A DNA stretch of 54,284 bases. Origin: Oscillospiraceae bacterium. Lineage in GTDB: Bacteria > Bacillota > Clostridia > Oscillospirales > Oscillospiraceae. This document shows positions 5,971 to 13,374 of this stretch, piece by piece. The stretch is taken from NCBI GenBank assembly GCA_017412765.1, contig JAFPWN010000033.1, positions 1 through 54,284 on the forward strand, in the 5' to 3' direction. A program made the position numbers and the translations under genes. The notes beneath the pieces are model-generated. The model was not told the origin of the DNA. It did no database searches and saw only the letters and a list, made by a program, of their open reading frames with translations. Position 1 is the first letter of the stretch; each line of letters begins with the position of its first letter.

Positions 5971-8900
5971 ATGCAGACATATCGTGCAGGAATTGACATA
6001 GGCTCAACGACCGTTAAGCTCGTTATTCTCGGCTCCCGCGGCGAGATACTATTCGGCGACTATCGCAGGCATCACGCGCACACGCAGGATACTCTCGCCT
6101 CGCTTCTCTCTGACGCGAGGGAAAGGCTCGGTGAGTGCGAGCTTATCTGCTCTATCACCGGCTCCGGCGGCATCGGACTCGGCAAGGCGATGGAGATACC
6201 CTTCGTTCAGGAGGTCGTCGCCGTTGCGGAGGCGCTTCAGAGCCGCTATCCGCAGACCGACGTAGCCATCGAGCTCGGCGGCGAGGACGCTAAGATCATA
6301 TACTTTGACGGCGGCATCGACGAGCGGATGAACGGAGTCTGCGCGGGCGGCACCGGCTCCTTCATCGACCAGATGGCGGCGCTTGTACAGACCGACGCCG
6401 CGGGACTCAACGAGGCGGCAAAGAGCGCGACCGAGCTGTACACTATCGCCGCGCGCTGCGGCGTTTTCGCCAAGACCGATATTCAGCCGCTCATAAACGA
6501 GGGCGCTTCGACCGCCAACCTCGCCTCTTCGATCTTCCAATCGGTCGTCAATCAGACCATCTCCGGTCTTGCCTGCGGCAAGCCTATTCGCGGGTGCGTC
6601 GCATTCCTCGGCGGTCCCCTGCACTACTTAAGCGAGCTGAAGGCAGCTTTCATACGCACGCTTCAGCTCACTCCGGAGAACGTGGTCGATCCCGAAAACT
6701 CCCACCTTTTCGCCGCGATCGGCGCGGCTGAGGCCGACGGCGCTCCGGCCGGTATTTCCGAGCTTATCGAGAGGCTCCGGCGCGGAGTTAAAATGGAGCT
6801 TGAAATAAAGCGCCTCGAGCCGCTTTTTGCCTCAAAAGAAGAATACGACGCCTTCAAGACGCGCCACGAGCGCGCGCGCGTCGCCAAGGCTGATATAAAG
6901 ACGTACTCCGGCAAGTGCTTTCTCGGCATCGACGCCGGCTCGACCACGACCAAGCTCGCGCTCGTCGGAGAAAACGGAGAGCTGCTGTTTTCATCATATT
7001 CCGGCAACCACGGCTCTCCGATAGAGACGGCAAAAAGCGAGCTGTCCGAAATGTTTTCTCTCCTGCCCCCCACCGCTACTATCGCCCGCGCCTGCTCCAC
7101 CGGCTACGGCGAGGCGCTTCTCAAGGCGGCGTTCCGTCTTGACGACGGCGAGGTCGAAACGGTAGCGCACACCACTGCCGCCGCGTTTTTCGACCCGGAG
7201 GTTGACTGCGTTCTCGACATCGGCGGGCAGGACATGAAGTGCATAAAGCTCAAAAGCCGCACCGTCGATACTGTGATGCTGAACGAGGCGTGCTCCTCCG
7301 GCTGCGGCTCGTTTATCGAAAATTTCGCCGTTTCACTCGGCTACACAGCGGAGAGCTTTGCCCGCGAGGCGCTGTTTGCCGCCTCCCCCATCGACCTCGG
7401 CACGCGCTGCACGGTATTTATGAATTCCAACGTAAAGCAGGCGCAGAAGGAGGGCGCGCCGGTCTCGGATATCAGCGCGGGGCTTGCGTATTCCGTCATC
7501 AAAAACGCTCTTTTCAAGGTCATCAAGCTTGCCGACGCCCGCGAGCTCGGCAGACGCATCGTAGTTCAGGGCGGCACCTTCTACAACGAGGCTGTGCTTC
7601 GCGCTTTTGAAAAGATTACCGGCGTGGACGTAGTCTGCCCCGACATATCAGGCATCATGGGCGCTTTCGGCGCGGCGCTTATCGCAAGAAGCAACTACGC
7701 CGGCGCGGAGTCGTCAATGCTCTCCGCCGAGGGAATAAAAAATCTCAGATACACCTCCCGCGCCGCGCGCTGCGGCGGCTGTGAGAACAACTGCATGCTC
7801 ACGATAAACACCTTCGAGGGCGGCGGCAGGTACATAAGCGGCAACCGCTGCGAGAAGAAGGTGCGCAACACGACCGGCGTCGAGAGCGGAGAAAATATGT
7901 TCGCCTACAAGCGCAGGCGCATTTTCTCCTACGAATCTCTCCCGGAGAGCGAGGCGCCGCGCGGCGTTATCGGTATTCCGAGGGTACTGAACATTTATGA
8001 AAACTACCCCTATTGGGCGGTGTTTTTCAGAGAGCTCGGCTTCTCTGTAGTGCTCTCGCCGTTTTCCGGCAGAAAGCTCTACGAAGCAGGCATGGATTCC
8101 ATTCCCTCAGAGAGCGAGTGCTATCCGGCGAAGCTCTCGCACGGTCACGTTCAGTGGCTCTACAACGCCGGAGTAAAGACCGTTTTCCACCCATGCGTAT
8201 TTTATGAATTTCAGGAAACAAAGGGCGCTCAGAACCACTATAACTGCCCGATGGTCATCTCTTACGCGGAAAATCTCAAAAACAACGTAGAGGCGATAAC
8301 CGGCGGCGAGATAGAATACCTGCGCCCGTTCATCGCGTTCACGAGCGAAAAGACCGCCGAGGACAGGCTCGTCGAGTTCTGCGGAGAGCGTTGGAGCATC
8401 CCCGCGAAGGAGGTGCGCGCCGCCGCTAAAAAAGCGTGGGCGGAGCAGAGAAAGGTAAAGGACGACATCCGCGCCGAGGGCCGCAGGATCCTCGGACTTA
8501 TGGAGGCCGAGGGCAGGCGCGGCATCGTGCTCGCAGGCCGCCCGTACCACATAGATCCCGAGATAAATCACGGCATTCCCGAGCTTGTCGCGTCCTTCGG
8601 GCTGGACGTTTTCACCGAGGACTCCCTCCCTCTCGACGAGGAGAAGGATAAATCCCTGCGCGTAGTCGATCAGTGGGTGTTCCACTCGCGCCTCTATAAC
8701 GCCGCGGAGTTTGTTTCAAAGCGCGACGATCTCGAGCTTATCCAGCTGTTCTCCTTCGGCTGCGGGCTTGACGCGGTCACCACCGACCAGGTGGAGGAGA
8801 TACTTGAAAAAAGCAACAAGCTCTACACCGTTCTGAAAATCGACGAGGTGTCGAATCTCGGCGCCGCGAGGATCCGCGTGCGCAGCCTGCTCGCGGCGAT

Positions 8901-10191
8901 GGATATGCGCCGCAAGGAGTGCGTAAAAGCCGATCCGCAGCCCGTTAAGTTCGAGCGGGTGGAGTTCACAAAGCGTATGTTCGACGAGGGCTATACGATC
9001 CTCGCTCCGCAGATGAGTCCCATACACTTCGACCTTCTTGCGCCTGCATTCAGAAAGTACGGCTACAAGCTCGTTATGCTCGATAACGCGACACGCAAGG
9101 CTGTGGATATGGGTCTGAGATACGTAAATAACGACGCCTGCTATCCCTCGATAATCACCACCGGAATGATGATGGAGGCGGTGATGTCGGGTGAGTACGA
9201 CACTGACAAGCTCGCGCTGATGATGACGCAGACGGGCGGCTGCTGCCGAGCCTCGAACTACGTCGGCTTCATTCGCCGCGCTCTTGAAAAGGCAGGTATG
9301 AGCCACATCCCCGTTATCTCGCTCAATGCCAACGGCATGGAGAAAAACGAGGGCTTCAAGGTCTCTCCGAGGCTTCTTCTTGAGGGTCTCAGAAGCGTTG
9401 TCTACGGCGATATTCTGATGCGCTGTCTGTACCGCACCCGGCCCTATGAAAAGACGCCCGGCTCAGCCGACGCGCTTCATAAAAAATGGAAGGAGATCTG
9501 CATATCCTACTTCCTCGACCCGAAAAACAAGCGCTCCTACCGCGATATTTGCCGCGGGATAGTGCGCGATTTTGACGATCTCGAGCTTGACGAGACGGTA
9601 AAAAAGCCGAGAGTCGGCATCGTAGGTGAAATTCTCGTAAAATATATGCCTCTTGCCAACAACAACCTCGTTGAGCTTCTTGAGCGCGAGGGCGCGGAGG
9701 CCGTAGTGCCCGATCTCATCGACTTCCTCGCCATGTGCCTTTACGGCAACGAGTACAAGCACCGCTTCCTCGGCGTCGGTCTGATGAGCGACATTATCGG
9801 CAGAGTCGGTATCGACGCGCTCGAAGCGCTCCGCAAGCCCGCCGTTGACGCACTCAAAGCCTCAAAGCGCTTCACGCCTCCGATACGCATCGAAAATATC
9901 GCGGAGCCGACAAAGCCGTTTCTCTCGATGGGCAATCAGTACGGCGAGGGCTGGTTCCTCTGCGGCGAGATGGTAGAGCTTCTCGACGAGGGCGTTCCCA
10001 ACATCGTCTGCATACAGCCTTTTGCCTGCCTGCCGAATCACGTAATGGGCAAGGGCGTTATTAAGTCGCTCAAGGCGGCTTATCCCGAGGCGAACATCGC
10101 CGCCGTGGACTACGATCCCGGCGCGAGCGAGGTAAATCAGCTCAACCGCATAAAGCTCATGCTCTCGCAGGCGAAGAAAAATCTCGGCTGA
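5971..10191 (+). CDS. Giant acyl-CoA dehydratase activase (duplicated HgdC/BcrAD module plus HgdB-like region)
   Basis: A 1406-residue protein. Two ASKHA ATPase modules of the HgdC/BcrAD/BadFG type lie at about residues 5-260 (G-I-D-I-G-S-T-T-V-K) and 315-580 (G-I-D-A-G-S-T-T-T-K). Each keeps the pair of cluster cysteines 39 residues apart, C124/C163 and C441/C480, as in HgdC, where a dimer holds one 4Fe-4S cluster. Next comes a cysteine-rich DUF2229-type region with C-G-G-C-E-N-N-C near residue 605. The C-terminal third resembles 2-hydroxyacyl-CoA dehydratase subunits. The family couples ATP hydrolysis to one-electron transfer that drives radical dehydration or ring reduction. No separate dehydratase subunits are adjacent, so the substrate is unknown. 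Start ATG follows AGGAGA. Confidence 0.9.
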   Translation: MQTYRAGIDIGSTTVKLVILGSRGEILFGDYRRHHAHTQDTLASLLSDARERLGECELICSITGSGGIGLGKAMEIPFVQEVVAVAEALQSRYPQTDVAIELGGEDAKIIYFDGGIDERMNGVCAGGTGSFIDQMAALVQTDAAGLNEAAKSATELYTIAARCGVFAKTDIQPLINEGASTANLASSIFQSVVNQTISGLACGKPIRGCVAFLGGPLHYLSELKAAFIRTLQLTPENVVDPENSHLFAAIGAAEADGAPAGISELIERLRRGVKMELEIKRLEPLFASKEEYDAFKTRHERARVAKADIKTYSGKCFLGIDAGSTTTKLALVGENGELLFSSYSGNHGSPIETAKSELSEMFSLLPPTATIARACSTGYGEALLKAAFRLDDGEVETVAHTTAAAFFDPEVDCVLDIGGQDMKCIKLKSRTVDTVMLNEACSSGCGSFIENFAVSLGYTAESFAREALFAASPIDLGTRCTVFMNSNVKQAQKEGAPVSDISAGLAYSVIKNALFKVIKLADARELGRRIVVQGGTFYNEAVLRAFEKITGVDVVCPDISGIMGAFGAALIARSNYAGAESSMLSAEGIKNLRYTSRAARCGGCENNCMLTINTFEGGGRYISGNRCEKKVRNTTGVESGENMFAYKRRRIFSYESLPESEAPRGVIGIPRVLNIYENYPYWAVFFRELGFSVVLSPFSGRKLYEAGMDSIPSESECYPAKLSHGHVQWLYNAGVKTVFHPCVFYEFQETKGAQNHYNCPMVISYAENLKNNVEAITGGEIEYLRPFIAFTSEKTAEDRLVEFCGERWSIPAKEVRAAAKKAWAEQRKVKDDIRAEGRRILGLMEAEGRRGIVLAGRPYHIDPEINHGIPELVASFGLDVFTEDSLPLDEEKDKSLRVVDQWVFHSRLYNAAEFVSKRDDLELIQLFSFGCGLDAVTTDQVEEILEKSNKLYTVLKIDEVSNLGAARIRVRSLLAAMDMRRKECVKADPQPVKFERVEFTKRMFDEGYTILAPQMSPIHFDLLAPAFRKYGYKLVMLDNATRKAVDMGLRYVNNDACYPSIITTGMMMEAVMSGEYDTDKLALMMTQTGGCCRASNYVGFIRRALEKAGMSHIPVISLNANGMEKNEGFKVSPRLLLEGLRSVVYGDILMRCLYRTRPYEKTPGSADALHKKWKEICISYFLDPKNKRSYRDICRGIVRDFDDLELDETVKKPRVGIVGEILVKYMPLANNNLVELLEREGAEAVVPDLIDFLAMCLYGNEYKHRFLGVGLMSDIIGRVGIDALEALRKPAVDALKASKRFTPPIRIENIAEPTKPFLSMGNQYGEGWFLCGEMVELLDEGVPNIVCIQPFACLPNHVMGKGVIKSLKAAYPEANIAAVDYDPGASEVNQLNRIKLMLSQAKKNLG

Positions 10192-11047
10192 TCGCGCGGC
10201 GGATCGCGTTCAGCGCGCGCTTTTTATCCTTGACCCACTCCGGCGCGATTATCATATCGCGCTTTCCGTCGCCGGTGAGGCGATGGACGACCGTTTCCTC
10301 CGGCAAAAGGCTCACCGCTTCCGCGATGAGGTCTGCGTACTCCTCTCGCGTGAGAAGGCGCCACGGGCTCCCGGCGTATTCATCGGCAAGGCGCGTGCCC
10401 CTGAGGATATTCAGCATCTGAAGCTTTACCCCCTCCGGTCTGAGCGCGGCGAGAAACCGCACAGAGTTCAGCATATCCTCGCGCGTCTCTCCCGGAAAGC
10501 CGAAGATCAGATGCGCGACCACCTCAACTCCTATCCCGTGCAGCTTCCTAACGGCATCGGCGTAGCACTCGTCTGAAAAGCCGCGGTTCATGCGCTTTGC
10601 CGTTTCTTCATCCGCGGTCTGAAGTCCCATCTCCACCCACACGGGCTTTATGCCGTTCAGTCGCGCGAGCATGGCGAGAATATCGTCTCCGAGGCAGTCC
10701 GGCCTCGTTCCTAGGCTGATAGCGACGATCTCAGGTCGGCTTATTGCCTCTTGGTAGAGCTTTTCGAGGCGCAAAGCGTCGCCGTAGGTGTTCGAGTACG
10801 CCTGAAAGTATGCGATAAACTTCTTTGCGCCGGTCTTATTTGCGATCAGCGCCTTAGCCTCCTCTATCTGCTCGCCGATCGGGCGGAGAGCGGCGGCAAA
10901 TTCGCCCGACCCGCCCTCTGAGCAGAAGGCGCAGCCTCCGTATGCGACAAGTCCGTCGCGGTTCGGGCAGGTACAGCCGGAGGAGAGAGTCAGCCGGTAG
11001 ATCTTTTCGCCGTATTTTTCCTTCAGAACGTCGCTTAAGTACCGCAT
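10157..11047 (-). CDS. TIGR01212-family radical SAM protein (YtqA-like)
   Basis: A 296-residue radical SAM enzyme with the cluster segment C-T-C-P-N-R-D-G then G-G-C-A-F-C (C27, C39 and C42 as likely ligands), the signature of the YtqA/YhcC family. The conserved A-Y-F-Q-A-Y-S-N-T-Y and H-L-I-F-G-F-P-G-E-T blocks follow. The reaction of this family is not firmly established. The start at 11047 is taken because AAAGGTG precedes it; an ATG five codons upstream has no ribosome binding site. Its 3' end overlaps the convergent activase gene by 35 bp. Confidence 0.92.
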   Translation of the reverse strand: MRYLSDVLKEKYGEKIYRLTLSSGCTCPNRDGLVAYGGCAFCSEGGSGEFAAALRPIGEQIEEAKALIANKTGAKKFIAYFQAYSNTYGDALRLEKLYQEAISRPEIVAISLGTRPDCLGDDILAMLARLNGIKPVWVEMGLQTADEETAKRMNRGFSDECYADAVRKLHGIGVEVVAHLIFGFPGETREDMLNSVRFLAALRPEGVKLQMLNILRGTRLADEYAGSPWRLLTREEYADLIAEAVSLLPEETVVHRLTGDGKRDMIIAPEWVKDKKRALNAIRRAISRDFSSPARA

Positions 11048-11137
11048 TGTTTCACCTTTCATACTTTGTTCACATTTCGTTTATAGGCGGTTCATTTTTG
11101 CAGTTTAGTATTGTCCTATCAAAAGGAGAGGTCCGAT

Positions 11138-11554
11138 ATGAAGAACTTTCTATCCTCACTACAACTGAAGATCCGCCAGTTTATGCAGGGGCGCTGCGGC
11201 CCGGACGAGCTTACGCGCGTGCTGTATATCGCGGCTCTCGTGCTTATTCTGCTCGGCGCGATCACGAGGCTCGGGCTGTTCTCCTCCCTCGCGCTCGTTG
11301 CGATGGTATGGGCGATTTACAGAATGCTGAGCCGCAATTACTCCGCGCGCGACGCCGAGAGAGCGAAGTGGCGCGATATAAAGAGCTTTTTCCATGACGA
11401 AGCCTCGCTCATAAAGAGCCGCTGGCGCGACAGAAAAACCCACAAGTATTTTCGCTGCCCCGCCTGCAAAAAGGCACTTCGCGTTCCGCGAGGCAAGGGA
11501 ACTGTAAAGGTCACCTGCCCGCGCTGCGGCAACAGGATAACGAAAAAAACCTGA
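11138..11554 (+). CDS. Membrane protein with C-terminal zinc ribbon
   Basis: A 138-residue protein. It has two closely spaced hydrophobic segments at about residues 27-63 ([13 protein letters not shown] then [11 protein letters not shown]), a basic linker, and a CxxC-x19-CxxC zinc ribbon at the C-terminus (C-P-A-C and C-P-R-C). The ATG at 11138 is preceded by AAAGGAGAGG. The function is unknown. It is 13 bp upstream of a J-domain gene, so the two are probably co-transcribed and may form a small membrane-associated chaperone adaptor pair; that is inference. Confidence 0.8.
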   Translation: MKNFLSSLQLKIRQFMQGRCGPDELTRVLYIAALVLILLGAITRLGLFSSLALVAMVWAIYRMLSRNYSARDAERAKWRDIKSFFHDEASLIKSRWRDRKTHKYFRCPACKKALRVPRGKGTVKVTCPRCGNRITKKT

Positions 11555-11567
11555 GAGGAGCACTGCC

Positions 11568-12035
11568 ATGACTAAGGATCCCTACGAAATCCTCGGTGTG
11601 GCGCCCGGCGCCAGCCAGGAAGATATAAAAAAGGCATACCGCCGCAAGACAAAAGAATATCACCCCGACCTACACCCCGACGATCCCACAGCAGGCGAGA
11701 AAATGGCTGAGGTCAACGCCGCTTACGACAGACTTCAGAACCCGGAAAAGTACGCCGCAGATCAGCGCCGCGAGGAGGCTCAGCGGCAGTATTCTCAGCA
11801 GCAGGGCTATCAGCATTATTCGCAGAACGGCGGCTACACCTATTACACCTACACCTATGACCCCTATGAGCGCTATGAGGAAGACGAGCGCGCCGACGAT
11901 CGGTTTTACGGTTTCCGCCGCTCATCGCCGGTCACGTTCAGCTTTTTCCCGTTTTTCGGGATACTCCGGTGGATATTCTATATAAACGCCATCGGCTGGT
12001 TTCTCCGTCTGATCGGCGGACTGTTCTTAAGATAA
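11568..12035 (+). CDS. J-domain (DnaJ-like) protein with hydrophobic tail
   Basis: A 155-residue protein. The N-terminal J domain (about residues 4-68) carries D-P-Y-E-I-L-G-V and the essential H-P-D tripeptide, so it should stimulate a DnaK ATPase. The G/F-rich, zinc and client-binding domains of full DnaJ are absent. Instead there is a Q/Y-rich low-complexity stretch (about 75-115) and a C-terminal hydrophobic segment ([12 protein letters not shown]) that may bind membrane. The ribosome binding site is GAGAGGAG. It is the second gene of a pair with the zinc-ribbon membrane protein. Confidence 0.9.
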   Translation: MTKDPYEILGVAPGASQEDIKKAYRRKTKEYHPDLHPDDPTAGEKMAEVNAAYDRLQNPEKYAADQRREEAQRQYSQQQGYQHYSQNGGYTYYTYTYDPYERYEEDERADDRFYGFRRSSPVTFSFFPFFGILRWIFYINAIGWFLRLIGGLFLR

Positions 12036-12042
12036 TGATACG

Positions 12043-12066
12043 GAGCCGGACTTTTATGTCCGGCTT
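12043..12066 (+). terminator. Terminator hairpin, left member of an exact 24-bp duplication
   Basis: An 8-bp stem AGCCGGAC / GTCCGGCT with loop TTTTAT, 7 bp behind the J-domain gene. The 24 bases from GAGCC to GGCTT are repeated exactly at 12228-12251 on the other side of repeat copy C. The left copy lacks a T-tract (TTGGATTG follows). Confidence 0.75.
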
Positions 12067-12070
12067 GGAT

Positions 12071-12228
12071 TGTAGACAAAAAGGAAAAAGCGTTGGATAA
12101 AGGAGGCGGGGATCTGTGAAGGGGCCGGCCGAGAGGCCCCTTCACGTCGCAAAAAGGCCCGCAGGCGTCATATTTTGCGCTCAGAGAGCGCAAAATATGT
12201 TCGATGCGGAGACTTTGTCGACGCATCG
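12071..12228 (+). mobile_element. Dispersed 159-bp hairpin element, copy C, flanked by a 24-bp direct repeat
   Basis: Same architecture as copy B: TGTAGACAAA end, AAAGGAGG block, 11-bp hairpin with loop GGCCGAGA, 14-bp hairpin with loop AGA, TTTGTCGACGCATCG end. The linker between the hairpins differs (AAAAAGGCCC), which shifts any reading frame. It separates two convergent genes that appear to have shared one bidirectional terminator, now present as an exact 24-bp copy on each side. This looks like insertion of a non-autonomous element with target duplication. No transposase is in the window. Confidence 0.85.
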
Positions 12229-12251
12229 AGCCGGACTTTTATGTCCGGCTT
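12228..12251. terminator. Terminator hairpin, right member of the 24-bp duplication
   Basis: Identical to 12043-12066. It lies 2 bp from the stop codon of the convergent radical SAM gene and abuts repeat copy C. Plus-strand transcripts meet GGCTTTATC after the stem; the minus strand has no T-run. Together with its twin it brackets the repeat. Confidence 0.7.
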
Positions 12252-12253
12252 TA

Positions 12254-13258
12254 TCAATACCTTCTGCTGCCGGAGTACCTCTCGTCGGTAACGTCGCAGA
12301 CTTTGACTTTATGCTCCTCTGAATAGAGCTTACGATAGCGATGGTATAGATCTCTCCGGCGGTACAGCTTATCGCCGCTCTTATCCCCATATTCCTCGCC
12401 GAGCTCACCGAAATCCGGAAAAGCGGTGTAGTATTCGTCGTCGAGCCGCTCTATCCCGCGCAGTATTTCTTCGGCCGGGCGCTTTTCGTAATCCTCTATA
12501 TTCTCCTTCGTCAGCGAGATAAGAATCTGCCGGTATTTCTCTTCCTCCGGCTTCTCCGAGAGCCACTCCGCCTCGGTTTTATATAACTCCCGATTAAGGA
12601 GCTTTACTGAATCCGGCGAGAGCCTCTCAAGGTCGCGCCGCCTCAGCCGAATGCTCTCGAGCGCTTCGCCTCTTCCCTCGCCGTGTGGGATAAAGAGAAA
12701 CACCTTGCCGCTGCCGGCTTCTTTCAGCACAGCAGCAAGCTCGTCGATCTCGTCTATGTTTTCGCTGATAAGCGGCACAGCGGTGGTGAACGGAATTTCA
12801 GCCTCCCTTGCCGCCCTCATCATACGAAAAAGAAGATCATAGTCACCCTTTCTTCCGGCAAAACGGTCGTGGTAGTCTCTGAGCCCGTAAAGGGTAAAGT
12901 TCAGGCTTTTTACCCCCTCATCGCACAAAATTGCCATCAGCTCGCCGCACTGCATATCGTCTCTCATTTTCATGCCGTCGCACTGCATGAACTCCGCTGT
13001 CGGGCTTCCGAGTCTGCGCAGAGTGCGGATTGCCTCCCGCAGATTTCTATGCTCCATTGAGTATCCGAACGAAAAGGCACTGTCGAGCTGTGGCCTTGTT
13101 TCCCTCAGCTCGTTTATGATCCTCTCCGCCGTTTTAACGCTCCGCTCCCAATCTGCTCCCAGAGTTCTTCCGCTCCACGACAGCAAGCAATATCTGCATT
13201 TATTACAGCACGGAACGCAGAGACTTTGAATCAAAACCGACTTTGTCTGCATTTTCAT
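12254..13258 (-). CDS. Radical SAM protein of unknown substrate
   Basis: A 334-residue protein whose N-terminus has a CxxxCxxC cluster motif (C-C-N-K-C-R-Y-C, the first, fifth and eighth residues as ligands) after a short beta strand, as in radical SAM enzymes. An F-S-F-G-Y-S-M-E block and a K-S-L-N-F-T-L-Y-G strand fit the TIM-barrel. The C-terminal half is charged and carries no further cysteine cluster that I recognise. Pathway and substrate are unknown. The ATG at 13258 has AAAGGAATA in front. It converges on the J-domain gene across repeat copy C. Confidence 0.82.
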   Translation of the reverse strand: MKMQTKSVLIQSLCVPCCNKCRYCLLSWSGRTLGADWERSVKTAERIINELRETRPQLDSAFSFGYSMEHRNLREAIRTLRRLGSPTAEFMQCDGMKMRDDMQCGELMAILCDEGVKSLNFTLYGLRDYHDRFAGRKGDYDLLFRMMRAAREAEIPFTTAVPLISENIDEIDELAAVLKEAGSGKVFLFIPHGEGRGEALESIRLRRRDLERLSPDSVKLLNRELYKTEAEWLSEKPEEEKYRQILISLTKENIEDYEKRPAEEILRGIERLDDEYYTAFPDFGELGEEYGDKSGDKLYRRRDLYHRYRKLYSEEHKVKVCDVTDERYSGSRRY

Positions 13259-13320
13259 TATTCCTTTGTTGTTTTTTACAGAATAGCACTTTTTCAGAAA
13301 AATGACAATAATATATTGTA

Positions 13321-13348
13321 TTTACGCGGTCAAATATGTTAATATGAT
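13321..13348 (+). promoter_or_regulatory. Weak candidate promoter of the beta-galactosidase gene
   Basis: TTTACG (13321-13326), 16 bp, TATGAT (13343-13348) in an AT-rich stretch; an alternative -10 TATAAT is at 13350-13355 without a good -35 box. The ribosome binding site GGGGAGGG is at 13363-13370. Confidence 0.35.
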
Positions 13349-13374
13349 ATATAATTTCTTTTGGGGAGGGCAAT

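Noticed and set aside
12116-12322. Open frames inside the 159-bp repeat, including a GTG start behind AAAGGAGG and a shared frame on the other strand
   Set aside because: The GTG frame is cut by TAA in copy B and shifted in copy C, and the opposite-strand frame merely reflects the repeat. No protein is conserved across the four copies.
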